DNA from: Coleofasciculus sp040219735 | GTDB lineage: Bacteria; Cyanobacteriota; Cyanobacteriia; Cyanobacteriales; Coleofasciculaceae | NCBI GenBank assembly: GCA_040219735.1 | Contig: JAVJRX010000178.1 | Direction: 5' to 3' (one strand) | Length of the DNA stretch: 64,000 nucleotides | In this document: in pieces, positions 41,042 to 50,286 of the stretch | Layout: each line of letters starts with the position of its first letter | Numbering within the stretch: position 1 is the first letter of the stretch | Position numbers and translations under genes: made by a program | Notes under the pieces: generated by a model | Database searches by the model: none | What the model was told of the DNA's origin: nothing | What the model saw: only the letters and a program-made list of their open reading frames with translations

Positions 41042-41623
41042 AGTACATATTTTTTCTTAAAAAAGTTATTTATCTCTATAATCTTATTATATTAGCCTGG
41101 ATTTTCGCAGTTCAAGATCGCTATCTCCTCTTTTATCGAACAGGCACACCTCACACATCAACAAGATCTGGATTCCTTGCTTACCCTAGGCTTTCAGACT
41201 TTTAACAAAGCTCAGATTATGACCGTCTAACCGTCTAAAGGATATATTCAGAGTACTAGGCAACTAAAGTAGGGGCTTGGCATACCAAATCCCTACTCGG
41301 CTGAAACGCCTTGCTCGGTTTCATCCCTCGGATAGATCCTTCGCCAGCTCAGGACGAAAGCTTTCACCATCGCCTTCTATAAATTTGTCTTATATCTGCC
41401 TTCTGGACACAAAAGCTGAACCCGAATGGTACTGACTGAAGCTTGGTGGGCAATGCCCACCCTACGGAATATCAAGTTTTGGCGATGGCAAATGACCAAA
41501 AACACTCTGAGGTTGTGAATCTTTAGATGGCAATCAGCCTAATTTCGTTGCATCCTGTAAAGTATAGAGTTGTAACTGTTCCATCAATCCTCAAACCATT
41601 GCACTCCGCAGGGATTACCCAGG
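41042..41623. other. Gene-free stretch with a possible transposase-tail relic and a repeat
   Basis: Plus-strand codons 41096-41230 read FKIAISSFIEQAHLTHQQDL then DSLLTLGFQTFNKAQIMTV and a stop, which looks like the C-terminal tail of a lost gene. I suspect an IS-type transposase but cannot confirm it. A copy of the 41-base repeat lies at 41433-41472. Nothing else is evident ahead of the HD gene. Confidence 0.4.
41433..41472. repeat. Third copy of the GGTGGGCAATGCCCACC repeat
   Basis: It matches the tandem units at 15954 and 16001 over TGACTG and GGTGGGCAATGCCCACCCTA, with small differences at the edges. Bases flanking it (AATGGTACTGACTG, ATATCAAG) also resemble those of the pair. Confidence 0.8.
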
Positions 41624-42499
41624 ATGTTTAACGCAACAGAAATTCTCATAAACTCATTTGTCCAAAGACTCCGGGAAGGCTACCACCGGACTTATGGAGG
41701 GCTGAAAACTGACTATGAGGACATTATTGCTTGGGCAGGCAGTATGGCAATGGAAAATATTGCCAACAGCGACGCCCTCTATCATAATGTCGAGCATTCT
41801 ATCCTCGTCACGTTAGTGGGTCAGGAGATTCTCCGAGGCAAGCATATCCGTGAAGGTGGCGTCACTCCAGAAGATTGGTTGCACTTTATCATTTCTCTGG
41901 TTTGCCACGACATTGGCTATGTTAAAGGAGTCTGTCGTCAGGATCGCGAAACTGAACGACTGTACGCGACGGGCAAACATGGTGAGATGGTGCATCTGCC
42001 CCCTGGCGCTACCGATGCATCCCTAACGCCTCATCATGTTGATCGGGCGAAACTGTTTATTGATGAGCGATTTGGCGGTCACAAACTGATTGACGCTGAA
42101 CTGATTAAGCTCAATATTGAACTGACTCGTTTCCCGGTTCCCAAAGAAGGGGATCATCGAGATACCCTGAACTATCCCGGTTTGATTCGTGCCTCTGACT
42201 TAATTGGTCAGCTTTCTGATCCCCGCTATCTCAAGAAAATTAGTTCTCTATATTACGAGTTTGAAGAAACAGGTGTCAATCAAGCCTTAGGATATGAGCA
42301 TCCTGGTGACCTTCGCGCTGGTTATTCTCGGTTTTACTGGAATGGAGTGTTTCCTTTTATTCAGGAAGCTCTGCGTTACCTTTCCCTAACTCAAGAGGGT
42401 AAGCAAATCACCGCCAACCTCTACTCCAACGTGTTTGTGGTGGAACACGAAAAGAACGAAGAAGAACATCGACAACTCGCACAACAGCTTCACTCTTAA
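41624..42499 (+). CDS. HD-domain metal-dependent phosphohydrolase
   Basis: A 291-residue HD-superfamily protein. Candidate metal ligands are His54 or His58 in YHNVEHSILV and the His95-Asp96 pair in SLVCHDIGYVKG, followed by later His residues (TPHHVDRAK). ASDLIGQLSDPRYLKKIS is the usual C-terminal Asp motif. HD proteins hydrolyse phosphate esters or cyclic nucleotides; the substrate is unknown. Ten bases separate it from the permease gene, so the two are likely co-transcribed. Confidence 0.88.
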   Translation: MFNATEILINSFVQRLREGYHRTYGGLKTDYEDIIAWAGSMAMENIANSDALYHNVEHSILVTLVGQEILRGKHIREGGVTPEDWLHFIISLVCHDIGYVKGVCRQDRETERLYATGKHGEMVHLPPGATDASLTPHHVDRAKLFIDERFGGHKLIDAELIKLNIELTRFPVPKEGDHRDTLNYPGLIRASDLIGQLSDPRYLKKISSLYYEFEETGVNQALGYEHPGDLRAGYSRFYWNGVFPFIQEALRYLSLTQEGKQITANLYSNVFVVEHEKNEEEHRQLAQQLHS

Positions 42500-42509
42500 C
42501 CCCTAACCT

Positions 42510-43625
42510 ATGAACTGGTGGCAAAAACTGAAAAAGAACCCCCTAGCTCGGTTTGGCGCGATCGTGCTATTGATTTTCTACATTGCCGTGATTGCGGCTG
42601 ATTTTGTAGCCCCTTATGACCCTTATGTCTCCCAACCGAATGGTTCCCTGTTGCCACCAACCCAAGTCTATTGGCGCACTCCTGAGGGCAGGTTTATTGG
42701 TCTACACGTCTATCCAACCACCCAAGGACCAACGGATTTAGAGACAGGGGAACGAGAACTCATTGTGGATTGGCAAAATCCATCCCCCATCCGCTTATTT
42801 GTTCAAGGTTCGGCTTACCAGTTTCTCCAACTTCGTTTCCCCTTACCCCCCAACTTTGAAGAGGTGGAGATCTTTGGCGGAATTCCGATGAATTTGCACT
42901 TATTCGGTACGATTGGTGAAGGTAAACTGAATCTATTAGGTACTGATGAGCAAGGTCGCGATCAATTTAGTCGTTTGGTGCATGGAGGGCGCATTAGTCT
43001 CAGTATCGGTTTAGTGGGAATTGCGATCTCTTTTCCTCTGGGTTTAATCGTTGGTGGAATTTCTGGCTATTTCGGGGGGTGGCTCGATGGCATTCTTATG
43101 CGCCTAGTTGAAGTTATGATGACGATTCCCACCCTATACCTACTCGTGGCGCTGGCTTCCGTGTTACCACCAGGACTAACCAGCGCCCAACGATTTTTAT
43201 TAATTGTTTTGATTACGTCGTTTATTGGCTGGGCTGGATTAGCACGGGTGATTCGCGGACAGGTTTTGTCGATTAAAGAACGAGAATTTGTCCAAGCCTC
43301 CCAAGCCATGGGGGCTAAGCCGCTATACATTATTGTGCGTCATGTTCTGCCCCAAACAGCGACTTATGTGATTATCTCGGCGACTCTGGCTGTACCTAGT
43401 TTTATTGTGGCGGAGTCGGTGCTAAGTTTAATCGGTCTGGGAATTCAGCAACCTGACCCCTCTTGGGGAAATTTGCTGTCTTTGGCAACCAATGCTTCGA
43501 TTTTGGTGCTACAACCCTGGTTAATTTGGCCCCCCGCCGTACTGATTATTTTGACGGTTTTAGCCTTTAACTTGCTGGGGGATGGTCTACGGGATGCCCT
43601 TGATCCTCGGAGTCTGCAGCGCTAG
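42510..43625 (+). CDS. OppC/DppC-type ABC transporter permease
   Basis: A 371-residue inner-membrane subunit. The N-terminal TM (IVLLIFYIAVIAADFVAPYD) is the OppC_N motif. A long extracytoplasmic insertion follows (about 36-135). The transport domain (155-365) has GTDEQGRDQFSRLVHGGRIS, five TM helices, and the ATPase-contacting EAA loop (EFVQASQAMGAKPLYIIVRH). It would move peptides or nickel. No partner permease, ATPase or binding protein is adjacent, which is common for cyanobacterial opp genes. Its last 59 bases overlap the convergent rbcR gene. Confidence 0.93.
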   Translation: MNWWQKLKKNPLARFGAIVLLIFYIAVIAADFVAPYDPYVSQPNGSLLPPTQVYWRTPEGRFIGLHVYPTTQGPTDLETGERELIVDWQNPSPIRLFVQGSAYQFLQLRFPLPPNFEEVEIFGGIPMNLHLFGTIGEGKLNLLGTDEQGRDQFSRLVHGGRISLSIGLVGIAISFPLGLIVGGISGYFGGWLDGILMRLVEVMMTIPTLYLLVALASVLPPGLTSAQRFLLIVLITSFIGWAGLARVIRGQVLSIKEREFVQASQAMGAKPLYIIVRHVLPQTATYVIISATLAVPSFIVAESVLSLIGLGIQQPDPSWGNLLSLATNASILVLQPWLIWPPAVLIILTVLAFNLLGDGLRDALDPRSLQR

Positions 43626-44610
43626 GGGGAGGGTTTCCATTAGATGGTATTTGTGCCGAGGTTCGGCGTGGGGCAGTTTTTTGGGCAAAGTCTTTGCCTT
43701 CCGTGAGCAGATAGTCGAGAAATGTGCGAGCGACAATGGAGAGTTGTTTGCCGTTTGGGTAAACGGCATACCAGTATCGTTCAATTGGGAATTCTTCGAC
43801 ATCTAAAATCGTCAGTTCATTGCAGATGCCTTCTAATGCTAAGGTGTGACGGGATAAAACCGAAATACCCAACCCTCCCGCGATCGCTTGTTTAATCGCT
43901 TCGTTGCTGCCCAAGTCAAGCTGCACTTTTAGGGTAATATCACGGGCATCGAAGAGTTCTTGCACCGCCTTGCGCGTTCCTGACCCCGGTTCTCTCATAA
44001 TAAAGGGTTCATCCCCCAAGCGCTCCAGGGGAATATTGGTTTCATTGGCTAAGGGATGATCCGCAGGCGCAATCACGACCAGGGGATTTTCCATGATGGC
44101 TTCGTAGGTAATATCCAGATAGTCTGGTAGTTGACTCATGACATACAAGTCATCAGCATTGTCATTTAGACGACCAATGATGTGTTCGTGATTGGTCACC
44201 TGTAGCGACACATCGATTCCTGGATAACGCCGACAAAATGGACCGAGTAACCGGGGAATAAAATATTTGGCTGTTGTGATCACAGCAACCCGCAAACGTC
44301 CCTGTTTCAACCCTTGCAGGTCAGCGACTGTCATCTCAAATTTTTCTAAATTCTCAAATATGGCACGGCAGGTCTTGACGAGTTCCTCTCCGGCTTGGGT
44401 AAGATAGAGACGTTTGCCTACTTGGTCAAATAAGGAAACACCAACTGCTCGGGTAAGCTGTTTCACCTGCATTGACACGGTGGGTTGGGTGAGAAATAGT
44501 TCTTCGGCAGCACGAGTAAAGCTATTATGTCGAGCAACGGCTTCAAATACTTTGAGCTGATGCAGCGTGGCTTGCTTCAACGATAACTCCTCCTTAGGCG
44601 AATAATGCAT
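43567..44610 (-). CDS. rbcR: LysR-type regulator RbcR
   Basis: A 347-residue LTTR. The winged HTH (about 14-73) reads LHQLKVFEAVARHNSFTRAA and LTQPTVSMQVKQLTRAVGV. The effector domain (about 100-310) has GRLRVAVITTAKYFIPRLLG and EPGSGTRKAVQELFDARDI. I assign RbcR over CmpR/NdhR from overall likeness and its place beside ccmO, an arrangement I recall from Anabaena. RbcR activates Rubisco and some ccm genes in response to 2-phosphoglycolate or NADPH-type effectors. The unusual tail (SNGNPPPSAADSEDQGHP) is encoded antisense to the end of the permease gene. Confidence 0.85.
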   Translation of the reverse strand: MHYSPKEELSLKQATLHQLKVFEAVARHNSFTRAAEELFLTQPTVSMQVKQLTRAVGVSLFDQVGKRLYLTQAGEELVKTCRAIFENLEKFEMTVADLQGLKQGRLRVAVITTAKYFIPRLLGPFCRRYPGIDVSLQVTNHEHIIGRLNDNADDLYVMSQLPDYLDITYEAIMENPLVVIAPADHPLANETNIPLERLGDEPFIMREPGSGTRKAVQELFDARDITLKVQLDLGSNEAIKQAIAGGLGISVLSRHTLALEGICNELTILDVEEFPIERYWYAVYPNGKQLSIVARTFLDYLLTEGKDFAQKTAPRRTSAQIPSNGNPPPSAADSEDQGHPVDHPPAS

Positions 44611-44840
44611 AGATTATAGTCTATGATTTATATTAAAACAATGTATTTTTACCTATGGTAACTCTGGGTTAAGATTTCAAATAACACCAAACAAGTGACA
44701 GTCTTCCTTCCATCTCGCGTTGCCCCCTAACCCAGTTGTATGTTCAGGAATAAGCGGTTTGGTTTTAGCCTGTACCCTACAGGAAGCTTAATCCTGTCAT
44801 CGTTGGCATTGGGTGCAACGCTTTTTTTATCGGTCAAACA

Positions 44841-45620
44841 TCACAAGTCAAGTTCTTTAGTCGGCGCGGGCAATTTATTTAAATCAGGGAGTTCGACTAA
44901 TTCTTTCTGTGTTTCTTTGACCTCGACAGGCAATCTTAGAGGTTCGGGCGTCTGTTCCTCTTCAATGAAGTAACTTGCCAAGGGTAGGGCTTGTTCGAGA
45001 TCCTCTAGGGGTCGAGTAATCACGGTAACAGCAACCAGTTCCCCAATCCGTTGTGCTTCTGCCATCCCCACTTGCAGCGCCATGGCGACTTCCGCCACCC
45101 GACCCCGGATAATAACAGTACATAAGCCCGCGCCAATGGTTTCGTATCCCGTCAGTTCTACATTTGCTGATTTGAGCATAGCATCCGCTGCACCAACGAT
45201 CGCGGGAAAGCCTCGGGTTTCTAAAAGTCCCAGAGCTTGGGAACTATGGCGCGATCGCGTCGGCTGTTGCGCCTCTTCCAACAAATGAGAGCCAAGGGGT
45301 AAGACAACCTCTAAGTTCGGAAATGGTCGAGGAATCACCAGAGAGGACAGTAACCGACCTTCTCGTTTAGCATGTTCAACCCCAGCTTGCACCGCAATCC
45401 GCACTTCTGCTGTAGCGCCGCGCACAATTGCTGTACAATGACCACTGCCAATTTTCTCAAATCCTACCAACGTCACTCCAGACGCCTTGAGCATCGCATC
45501 AGCCGTACTCACAATCACAGGGAAACTGAGCGTAGACACCAAACCCAAAGAGGAGTTACGAAAGCGATTACGTTGAGTAGAGGGGGCGTGGGGGACAATC
45601 CCAGGGTTGTATGACTCCAT
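44841..45620 (-). CDS. ccmO: Carboxysome shell protein CcmO (tandem BMC)
   Basis: About 259 residues with two fused BMC domains that form trimers with pseudo-hexameric shape. Domain 1: LGLVSTLSFPVIVSTADAML, GFEKIGSGHCTAIVRGATAE. Domain 2: LGLLETRGFPAIVGAADAML, GYETIGAGLCTVIIRGRVAE. The ATG at 45620 is preferred over 45635 because GGAGAG precedes it. The variable tail (PVEVKETQKELVELPDL) follows the second domain. CcmO is required for facets of the shell. It lies at the 3' end of the ccm cluster with a 135-base gap to ccmN. Confidence 0.94.
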   Translation of the reverse strand: MESYNPGIVPHAPSTQRNRFRNSSLGLVSTLSFPVIVSTADAMLKASGVTLVGFEKIGSGHCTAIVRGATAEVRIAVQAGVEHAKREGRLLSSLVIPRPFPNLEVVLPLGSHLLEEAQQPTRSRHSSQALGLLETRGFPAIVGAADAMLKSANVELTGYETIGAGLCTVIIRGRVAEVAMALQVGMAEAQRIGELVAVTVITRPLEDLEQALPLASYFIEEEQTPEPLRLPVEVKETQKELVELPDLNKLPAPTKELDL

Positions 45621-45755
45621 AGCTCGGCTCTCCATTTCGTTGTTGGCTGTTAAGTGTTGCCTCTCATCCAGTCTAAGAAACCCAACACCTTAACCCTAAC
45701 AACTTATCGGTATGACCCATCTGTGCGCTGATCTTAAACTACAAAGACGTGCAAA

Positions 45756-46358
45756 TTATTGATGGTAGGGAAATAGAGTTTTGAGAATCCGGTCTACACT
45801 CCCTTGTCCGTAGACTGACTTTTCCTCCTGGAAGTTGGCAGATTCAGGTTTCTCCTCCGTCGTGGACTCACTAGATGCTATCTGTGAATCAACGGGCGGC
45901 TTGACCTCCTGCTGTTTAGGAGGAGATGGAGGAGATGGGATCACCGCTTCTGGAGGATTGGGGCTAACCGGAGGAGTCGCACTTAAGGATACATCAGCAA
46001 CTTGACGCCCTGAATCGCCAATGACAGACGCTGCGGGAACAACTTGTAATCGCTCAATCGAAGCATTCCAAATCGTAGTCAATGGACCGACACAGGCATT
46101 TGCCCCAATTTTACCCTGACCCACGACCAACACACCAGCACCCAGACTGGCTCCGGTTTCTACCTCTAAGGTTCCTTGGTAAGCGTGAATAACTGAACCA
46201 GCCCCAATACAAACACCCGCCCCGATAATAATTTTACTCTCAGGATTAGCCCGTAAAATTACTCCCGATGAGATCACAGCACTCGGATCAATAGTTACAT
46301 CACCTTGAACATAGACATGAGAGTTACTGCTCAATGTTAGTGGCAGGGGCAAATGCAT
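45756..46358 (-). CDS. ccmN: Carboxysome assembly protein CcmN
   Basis: A 200-residue adaptor. The N-terminal two thirds are left-handed beta-helix hexapeptide repeats (VTIDPSAVISSGVILRANPE, IGAGVCIGAGSVIHAYQGTL). A Pro-rich linker follows. The amphipathic encapsulation peptide VYGQGSVDRILKTLFPYHQ at the C-terminus binds the CcmK shell. CcmN bridges CcmM-Rubisco cargo to the shell. A TTTCCCT-type end motif and normal length indicate an intact gene. Confidence 0.96.
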   Translation of the reverse strand: MHLPLPLTLSSNSHVYVQGDVTIDPSAVISSGVILRANPESKIIIGAGVCIGAGSVIHAYQGTLEVETGASLGAGVLVVGQGKIGANACVGPLTTIWNASIERLQVVPAASVIGDSGRQVADVSLSATPPVSPNPPEAVIPSPPSPPKQQEVKPPVDSQIASSESTTEEKPESANFQEEKSVYGQGSVDRILKTLFPYHQ

Positions 46359-46611
46359 TTTATATTTATAGACATTATAAACGTGAAGATAATCAAGTCA
46401 ATAGAATCAGAAGTTTCTCGATTGTGAAACAGGCAATTTCGGATTACCTCTCCTGCCAAAGAAAGGGATTGAGGATTAAAGATTGTCAATTTATAATTGA
46501 ACAATTCCGGAGAAAGAATCCCTAGGAAATCTTACCCTATCTCAAATCCCCAATCAAAAATAACCCTTTCTCGGCAAGCGGACTTCTAACAGTTACTGAG
46601 GTAATGGTTGC

Positions 46612-48321
46612 TCACTCTGGCTTTTGAATCAGGGTTTCCAAAACACGCCGCTTGGCTTTTGGATCAATGCCAATCAGACGTACATATTCTCCACTATGTT
46701 CAGCCATACAGCCTTCTAACCCCTCAATCACCTCAGAAACCTGATTGGATTCGATAGGAGAACAGCTTTGCCAGGAACTGGTGCGGAAGCGACGCTTGTC
46801 AGCGTGTTCGGTACCAATTTTGTAGCCCTGAGCTAACAAACCCCGGACTTGATCAATCGCCTCTCGGCTCAAAGAGGTGTCTCCTAGTGATACAGAATCC
46901 GGTTTTGCGGGTGCGGATACCGGAGTGCTGGTGCTGGCGCGGCGACCATTGGAGGATACCGATGTCCCTGTTGTCAAGGCTTTACTATCAGGTCGTTGAA
47001 TAATTTCTTGCATCACCCGTCGTTTCGCATTGGGGTCAATCCCAATCAAGCGCACGTACTCACCCTCATGTTCGGCTAAGCACTCGGTAATCGCCGCCAT
47101 CACCTCCGATTTCCGAGTCGATTGAATCGACATCGCGCTTTTCCAGGAACTGGTGCGGAAGCGCCGCTCATCGGCATATTCTAAGCCAATCCCATAACCT
47201 TGAGCGACCAGTCCCGCCACCGTTTGCTGAAGATCAGACTCTAATTGGGGTTGTGAACTGGAAACTTGACGGTTTTTGCTCGCCGCAGGTTGACTATAAC
47301 GATAACTCGAAGACGCTTTAGAGGGGGTGGACTTGGATGGTTGATCACCTGGTCTTTGGATAATTTCTTCCATCACCCGCCGTTTGACTTTCGGGTCAAT
47401 CCCAATCAGGCGCACGTACTCACCCTCATGTTCGGCTAAGCAATCGCTCAGAGCATCGAGTACCTCTGATTCTCGATCTGAGTGAATCGCGATCGCACTT
47501 TTCCAGGAACTCGTCCGAAAGCGCCGCTCATCTGCATATTCGGCACCAATCCGATATCCTTGAGCTAACAGTTGACGAATTTGTTTTTGAAGGTCTGAAC
47601 TTATGGCTGTATAGGAAGGCATGGAACTATAAGAATAATTTGAAGAACGACGAGAAGATTGATTTCCATTTTCGGTATCCGACTCAGACGGCTGAACCCT
47701 CTCATTGCGGATTGGCGCAATACAAGCTTCATCCTCTGCACACTGATACCCCGATCGCAATGCCTCATTACATGCGATAAGATGGTGAGCAAACGTGAGA
47801 TCCTCCTGTTGGACATCGGGCAGTCGATCCGCTTGCTGCTGGTTATTAATCACTGCTCCAGAAGGTACATATTTCCCCGGCGGAATTTCCACATCTTGCA
47901 CCAAGGCATGCATCATAACGATACAGCCATGACCGACGCGAGCATTAAACACGGTGGAGCGAAAGCCAATAAAGCAATCATCTCCAATGAAAGCTGGACC
48001 ATGAATTAGGCATAGATGAGTGATAGAGGTATTCTTGCCAATCCAGACCGAGTAGGATTTTTGGTCATCTCCCATCACTCGCCCATCTTCTAAGCCATGA
48101 ATCACCACTCCATCTTGAATATTCGAGCCAGCGGCAATGTAAAATGGTCCACCTTCGTCTGCTCGAATGGAAGTCCCCGGAGAAATCAGGACATTTTCGG
48201 CGATTTTGACATCTCCGATAATGTTAGAAAACGAATGGACGTAGGCACTTTCGTGAATTTGGGGTTCCGCCAAACTTTTTGACCAAGGGGTCGGGGGTGC
48301 CGCGTAGCTACGAACTACCAT
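46612..48321 (-). CDS. ccmM: Carboxysome scaffold CcmM (gamma-carbonic anhydrase plus three SSUL domains)
   Basis: 569 residues from the ATG at 48321; the frame is open to 48393, but MVVRSYAAPPTPWSKSLAEP is the family start. Residues 1-210 are a gamma-carbonic anhydrase trimer domain with zinc-ligand His75, His102 and His107 (VVIHGLED, ITHLCLIHGPAFIG) and the Cys194/Cys200 disulfide pair (QCAEDEAC). Three small-subunit-like domains lie at about 243-324, 361-444 and 485-568, each with EYADERRFRTSSW or a variant and GEYVRLIGIDP. It condenses Rubisco. An internal start producing a short M35-like form is likely, but I see no strong ribosome binding site for it. Confidence 0.97.
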   Translation of the reverse strand: MVVRSYAAPPTPWSKSLAEPQIHESAYVHSFSNIIGDVKIAENVLISPGTSIRADEGGPFYIAAGSNIQDGVVIHGLEDGRVMGDDQKSYSVWIGKNTSITHLCLIHGPAFIGDDCFIGFRSTVFNARVGHGCIVMMHALVQDVEIPPGKYVPSGAVINNQQQADRLPDVQQEDLTFAHHLIACNEALRSGYQCAEDEACIAPIRNERVQPSESDTENGNQSSRRSSNYSYSSMPSYTAISSDLQKQIRQLLAQGYRIGAEYADERRFRTSSWKSAIAIHSDRESEVLDALSDCLAEHEGEYVRLIGIDPKVKRRVMEEIIQRPGDQPSKSTPSKASSSYRYSQPAASKNRQVSSSQPQLESDLQQTVAGLVAQGYGIGLEYADERRFRTSSWKSAMSIQSTRKSEVMAAITECLAEHEGEYVRLIGIDPNAKRRVMQEIIQRPDSKALTTGTSVSSNGRRASTSTPVSAPAKPDSVSLGDTSLSREAIDQVRGLLAQGYKIGTEHADKRRFRTSSWQSCSPIESNQVSEVIEGLEGCMAEHSGEYVRLIGIDPKAKRRVLETLIQKPE

Positions 48322-48592
48322 GATAATATTTTCCTGCCTTTGACAACGTATATCAACGTTTTGTTTTCTGGGATTGAACCAAGAGCATTTCATCCAAATT
48401 GCTCATCCAAATCCCTTGGATGTCTGCCCAAATGGGAAGATAAAGATCGTAGAATACTTATTGGGTTTCCCCGCCAAATCAGGGTTTGGGTCCTCTGTTT
48501 GGCGGTTAGTAATCTTAGACCGACAAGTGAGTCCGACTCAGAGCTTGCTCGTAATTGGTGTTAACGATTTCGGATTACCTTCTCACCCCACA

Positions 48593-48895
48593 CTATCGAT
48601 ATTGATCTTTCTTACTGTAGAGAATGTGATTATCTACACTAACCGTGTCGATAATCCCCACTACCATAGCATCAATAGGACGCTTATCACTTTCACCCAC
48701 CTGACGTGCTGCGCTGCCACAACTCACCAAAACCCACTCATCCGTACCCGCACCGACGATATCTGCTGCCACTTCGTAGTTGGGTAGAGGTTTACCCTCC
48801 TCGTCTATAAACTGTACTAAGAGAAATTTTACACCTCTTAGGCTAGGTTCTTTACAAGAGCTGACCACTGTACCCCGCACTCTGGCAATTTGCAT
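48593..48895 (-). CDS. ccmL: Carboxysome vertex protein CcmL
   Basis: A 100-residue EutN/CcmL-fold protein that forms the pentamers at shell corners. MQIARVRGTVVSSCKEPSLR, FLLVQFIDEEGKPLPNYEVA, ADIVGAGTDEWVLVSCGSAA and RPIDAMVVGIIDTV are family hallmarks. Lies between ccmM (271 bases upstream in coordinates) and ccmK1, in the usual gene order. Confidence 0.97.
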   Translation of the reverse strand: MQIARVRGTVVSSCKEPSLRGVKFLLVQFIDEEGKPLPNYEVAADIVGAGTDEWVLVSCGSAARQVGESDKRPIDAMVVGIIDTVSVDNHILYSKKDQYR

Positions 48896-49023
48896 TTATC
48901 CTCCACTGCTGGGATTTTGGATAGTTGGATTTTGGCAGATTGAGTTTCGGCCCTCAAGGGAGATAGTCTTGCGGCTCCCCCAATTCCCAATCAGCCTTTC
49001 CCATTCTTTATACTTAAGGATAA

Positions 49024-49365
49024 TTAAGGACGGTTAAGCGGACGGATAGCATTGGTGCTTTCCCGGAACTGTTCCACGTCTTCAGTGTACCGAATCGGCA
49101 GCACGTACTCTAGGTTTTCATGGGGACGGGCGATAATGTGAGTGGATAGAACCTGACCCCCATTGACGCGCTTGACGTTCTCTACACCAGCGGCGACGGA
49201 GGCTTGGACTTCCGACACATCGCCCCGAACGATAACCGTTACCCGACCACTACCAATTTTTTCGTACCCGACTAAGGTGACGCGGGCGGCTTTTACCATG
49301 GCGTCAGCGGCTTCGACGACAGCCGGAAAGCCAAGGGTTTCTACCATTCCAACGGCGATTGACAT
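49024..49365 (-). CDS. ccmK1: Carboxysome shell hexamer protein CcmK1
   Basis: A 113-residue single BMC-domain protein: VGMVETLGFPAVVEAADAMV, GYEKIGSGRVTVIVRGDVSE, VQASVAAGVENVKRV and LSTHIIARPHENLEYVLPIR. It forms the hexagonal facets; KIGSGR lines the pore. Assigned CcmK1 because it is the second ccmK gene and has the longer C-terminus (FRESTNAIRPLNRP). Nearly identical in sequence to ccmK2, 87 bases away. Confidence 0.95.
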   Translation of the reverse strand: MSIAVGMVETLGFPAVVEAADAMVKAARVTLVGYEKIGSGRVTVIVRGDVSEVQASVAAGVENVKRVNGGQVLSTHIIARPHENLEYVLPIRYTEDVEQFRESTNAIRPLNRP

Positions 49366-49451
49366 AAACGTTTCTCCAAAATCTAGGGGTTTGTCTGTTT
49401 TGACGCCTAAGCAGCGCCAGGATTTAGCCCAATCTAAGCGTAGAGGTATCG

Positions 49452-49763
49452 CTAATAGGCTCGGAATTGTTCCACGGCTTCGCTATATCGAATCGGTAGG
49501 ACATATTCCAAGTTTTCGTGGGGACGGGCAATGATGTGGGTTGATACGACTTCACCCCCATTGACCCGATTAGCCGCTTCTACGCCAGCGGCGACGGAGG
49601 CTTGGACTTCTGAGACATCGCCCCGAACAATCACCGTGACCCGCGCACTGCCAATTTTTTCATACCCGACTAAGGTGACACGGGCGGCTTTCACCATGGC
49701 ATCAGCGGCTTCGACGACAGCCGGAAAGCCTTTTGTCTCAATCATTCCTACAGCAATTGGCAC
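49452..49763 (-). CDS. ccmK2: Carboxysome shell hexamer protein CcmK2
   Basis: 103 residues from a GTG at 49763: AAGGAG lies nine bases upstream and the resulting start (M)PIAVGMIETKGF is the normal CcmK N-terminus. The frame could start at 49820, but that adds an unrelated MPNRDGLTH extension. A single BMC domain with pore motif KIGSAR instead of KIGSGR. First gene of the ccmK2-K1-L-M-N-O run. Confidence 0.95.
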   Translation of the reverse strand: MPIAVGMIETKGFPAVVEAADAMVKAARVTLVGYEKIGSARVTVIVRGDVSEVQASVAAGVEAANRVNGGEVVSTHIIARPHENLEYVLPIRYSEAVEQFRAY

Positions 49764-50286
49764 GTTGATTTTCTCCTTGCAACTACGTTGACGATGAGTC
49801 AGCCCATCCCGGTTGGGCAAAAATTTGGACGGGAATGCCGAATTCTAGCCATAAATTACTAGCCAAAATCAAGCATAGAGAAGCTTGGCACAATTGACAA
49901 TATAAATTATTATGATAATTCTTAATCAAACTGTTTAATAAAACTTAACGTTATCGCGATAATAATCGAGAGGTTAGGCAAAATTCTCAGCTTTTGCCAA
50001 AAGTTGGCTTTGTTTTATAATTTTTTGATAATCTTTCTATAAGTTGAATGATTTATTTCCAGGCGTCGTGGTAATCACCTCATCTCAAGCTGGGGCAACG
50101 GGTTAGGACAGAAGAACCGAAGCAGGGAGAGAAGGTCAAGCGTCTCTAGTATAAGCTCAGTTTATCACTTTGATTAAGCTGACTTTTAAATAGAGGGACT
50201 CAAACGGTGAGCACGAGAAGAGAATCCCCCTGTTAATAAGCAAAATTCTGTATCTATATGATCAACCAACGAGGTATGCAAGCGGG
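49764..50286. promoter_or_regulatory. Divergent control region between ccmK2 and ndhF4
   Basis: 523 bases with no gene. It must hold promoters for the shell operon and the CO2-uptake operon. Candidate signals are a perfect 12-base palindrome TTATCGCGATAA at 49951-49962 and an imperfect AATTATTATGATAATT at 49905-49920. The latter is AT-rich and dyadic, as LysR-type sites are. Binding by RbcR or a relative is inference. Confidence 0.5.

Noticed and set aside
44740..44973. A 77-codon plus-strand frame beginning MFRNKRFGFSLYPTG
   Set aside because: The second half is antisense to ccmO, no ribosome binding site is seen, and no family is recognised.
46334..46525. A 63-codon plus-strand frame between ccmM and ccmN
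   Set aside because: It starts antisense to ccmN, lacks a ribosome binding site, and no family is recognised.
48374..48787. A 137-codon plus-strand frame across the ccmM-ccmL gap
   Set aside because: Mostly antisense to ccmL and to upstream ccmM sequence; composition is not protein-like.
49894..49919. TTGACA with GATAAT downstream as an ndhF4 promoter
   Set aside because: The spacing is only 14 bases, too short for a standard sigma-70 promoter, and the site is far from ndhF4.
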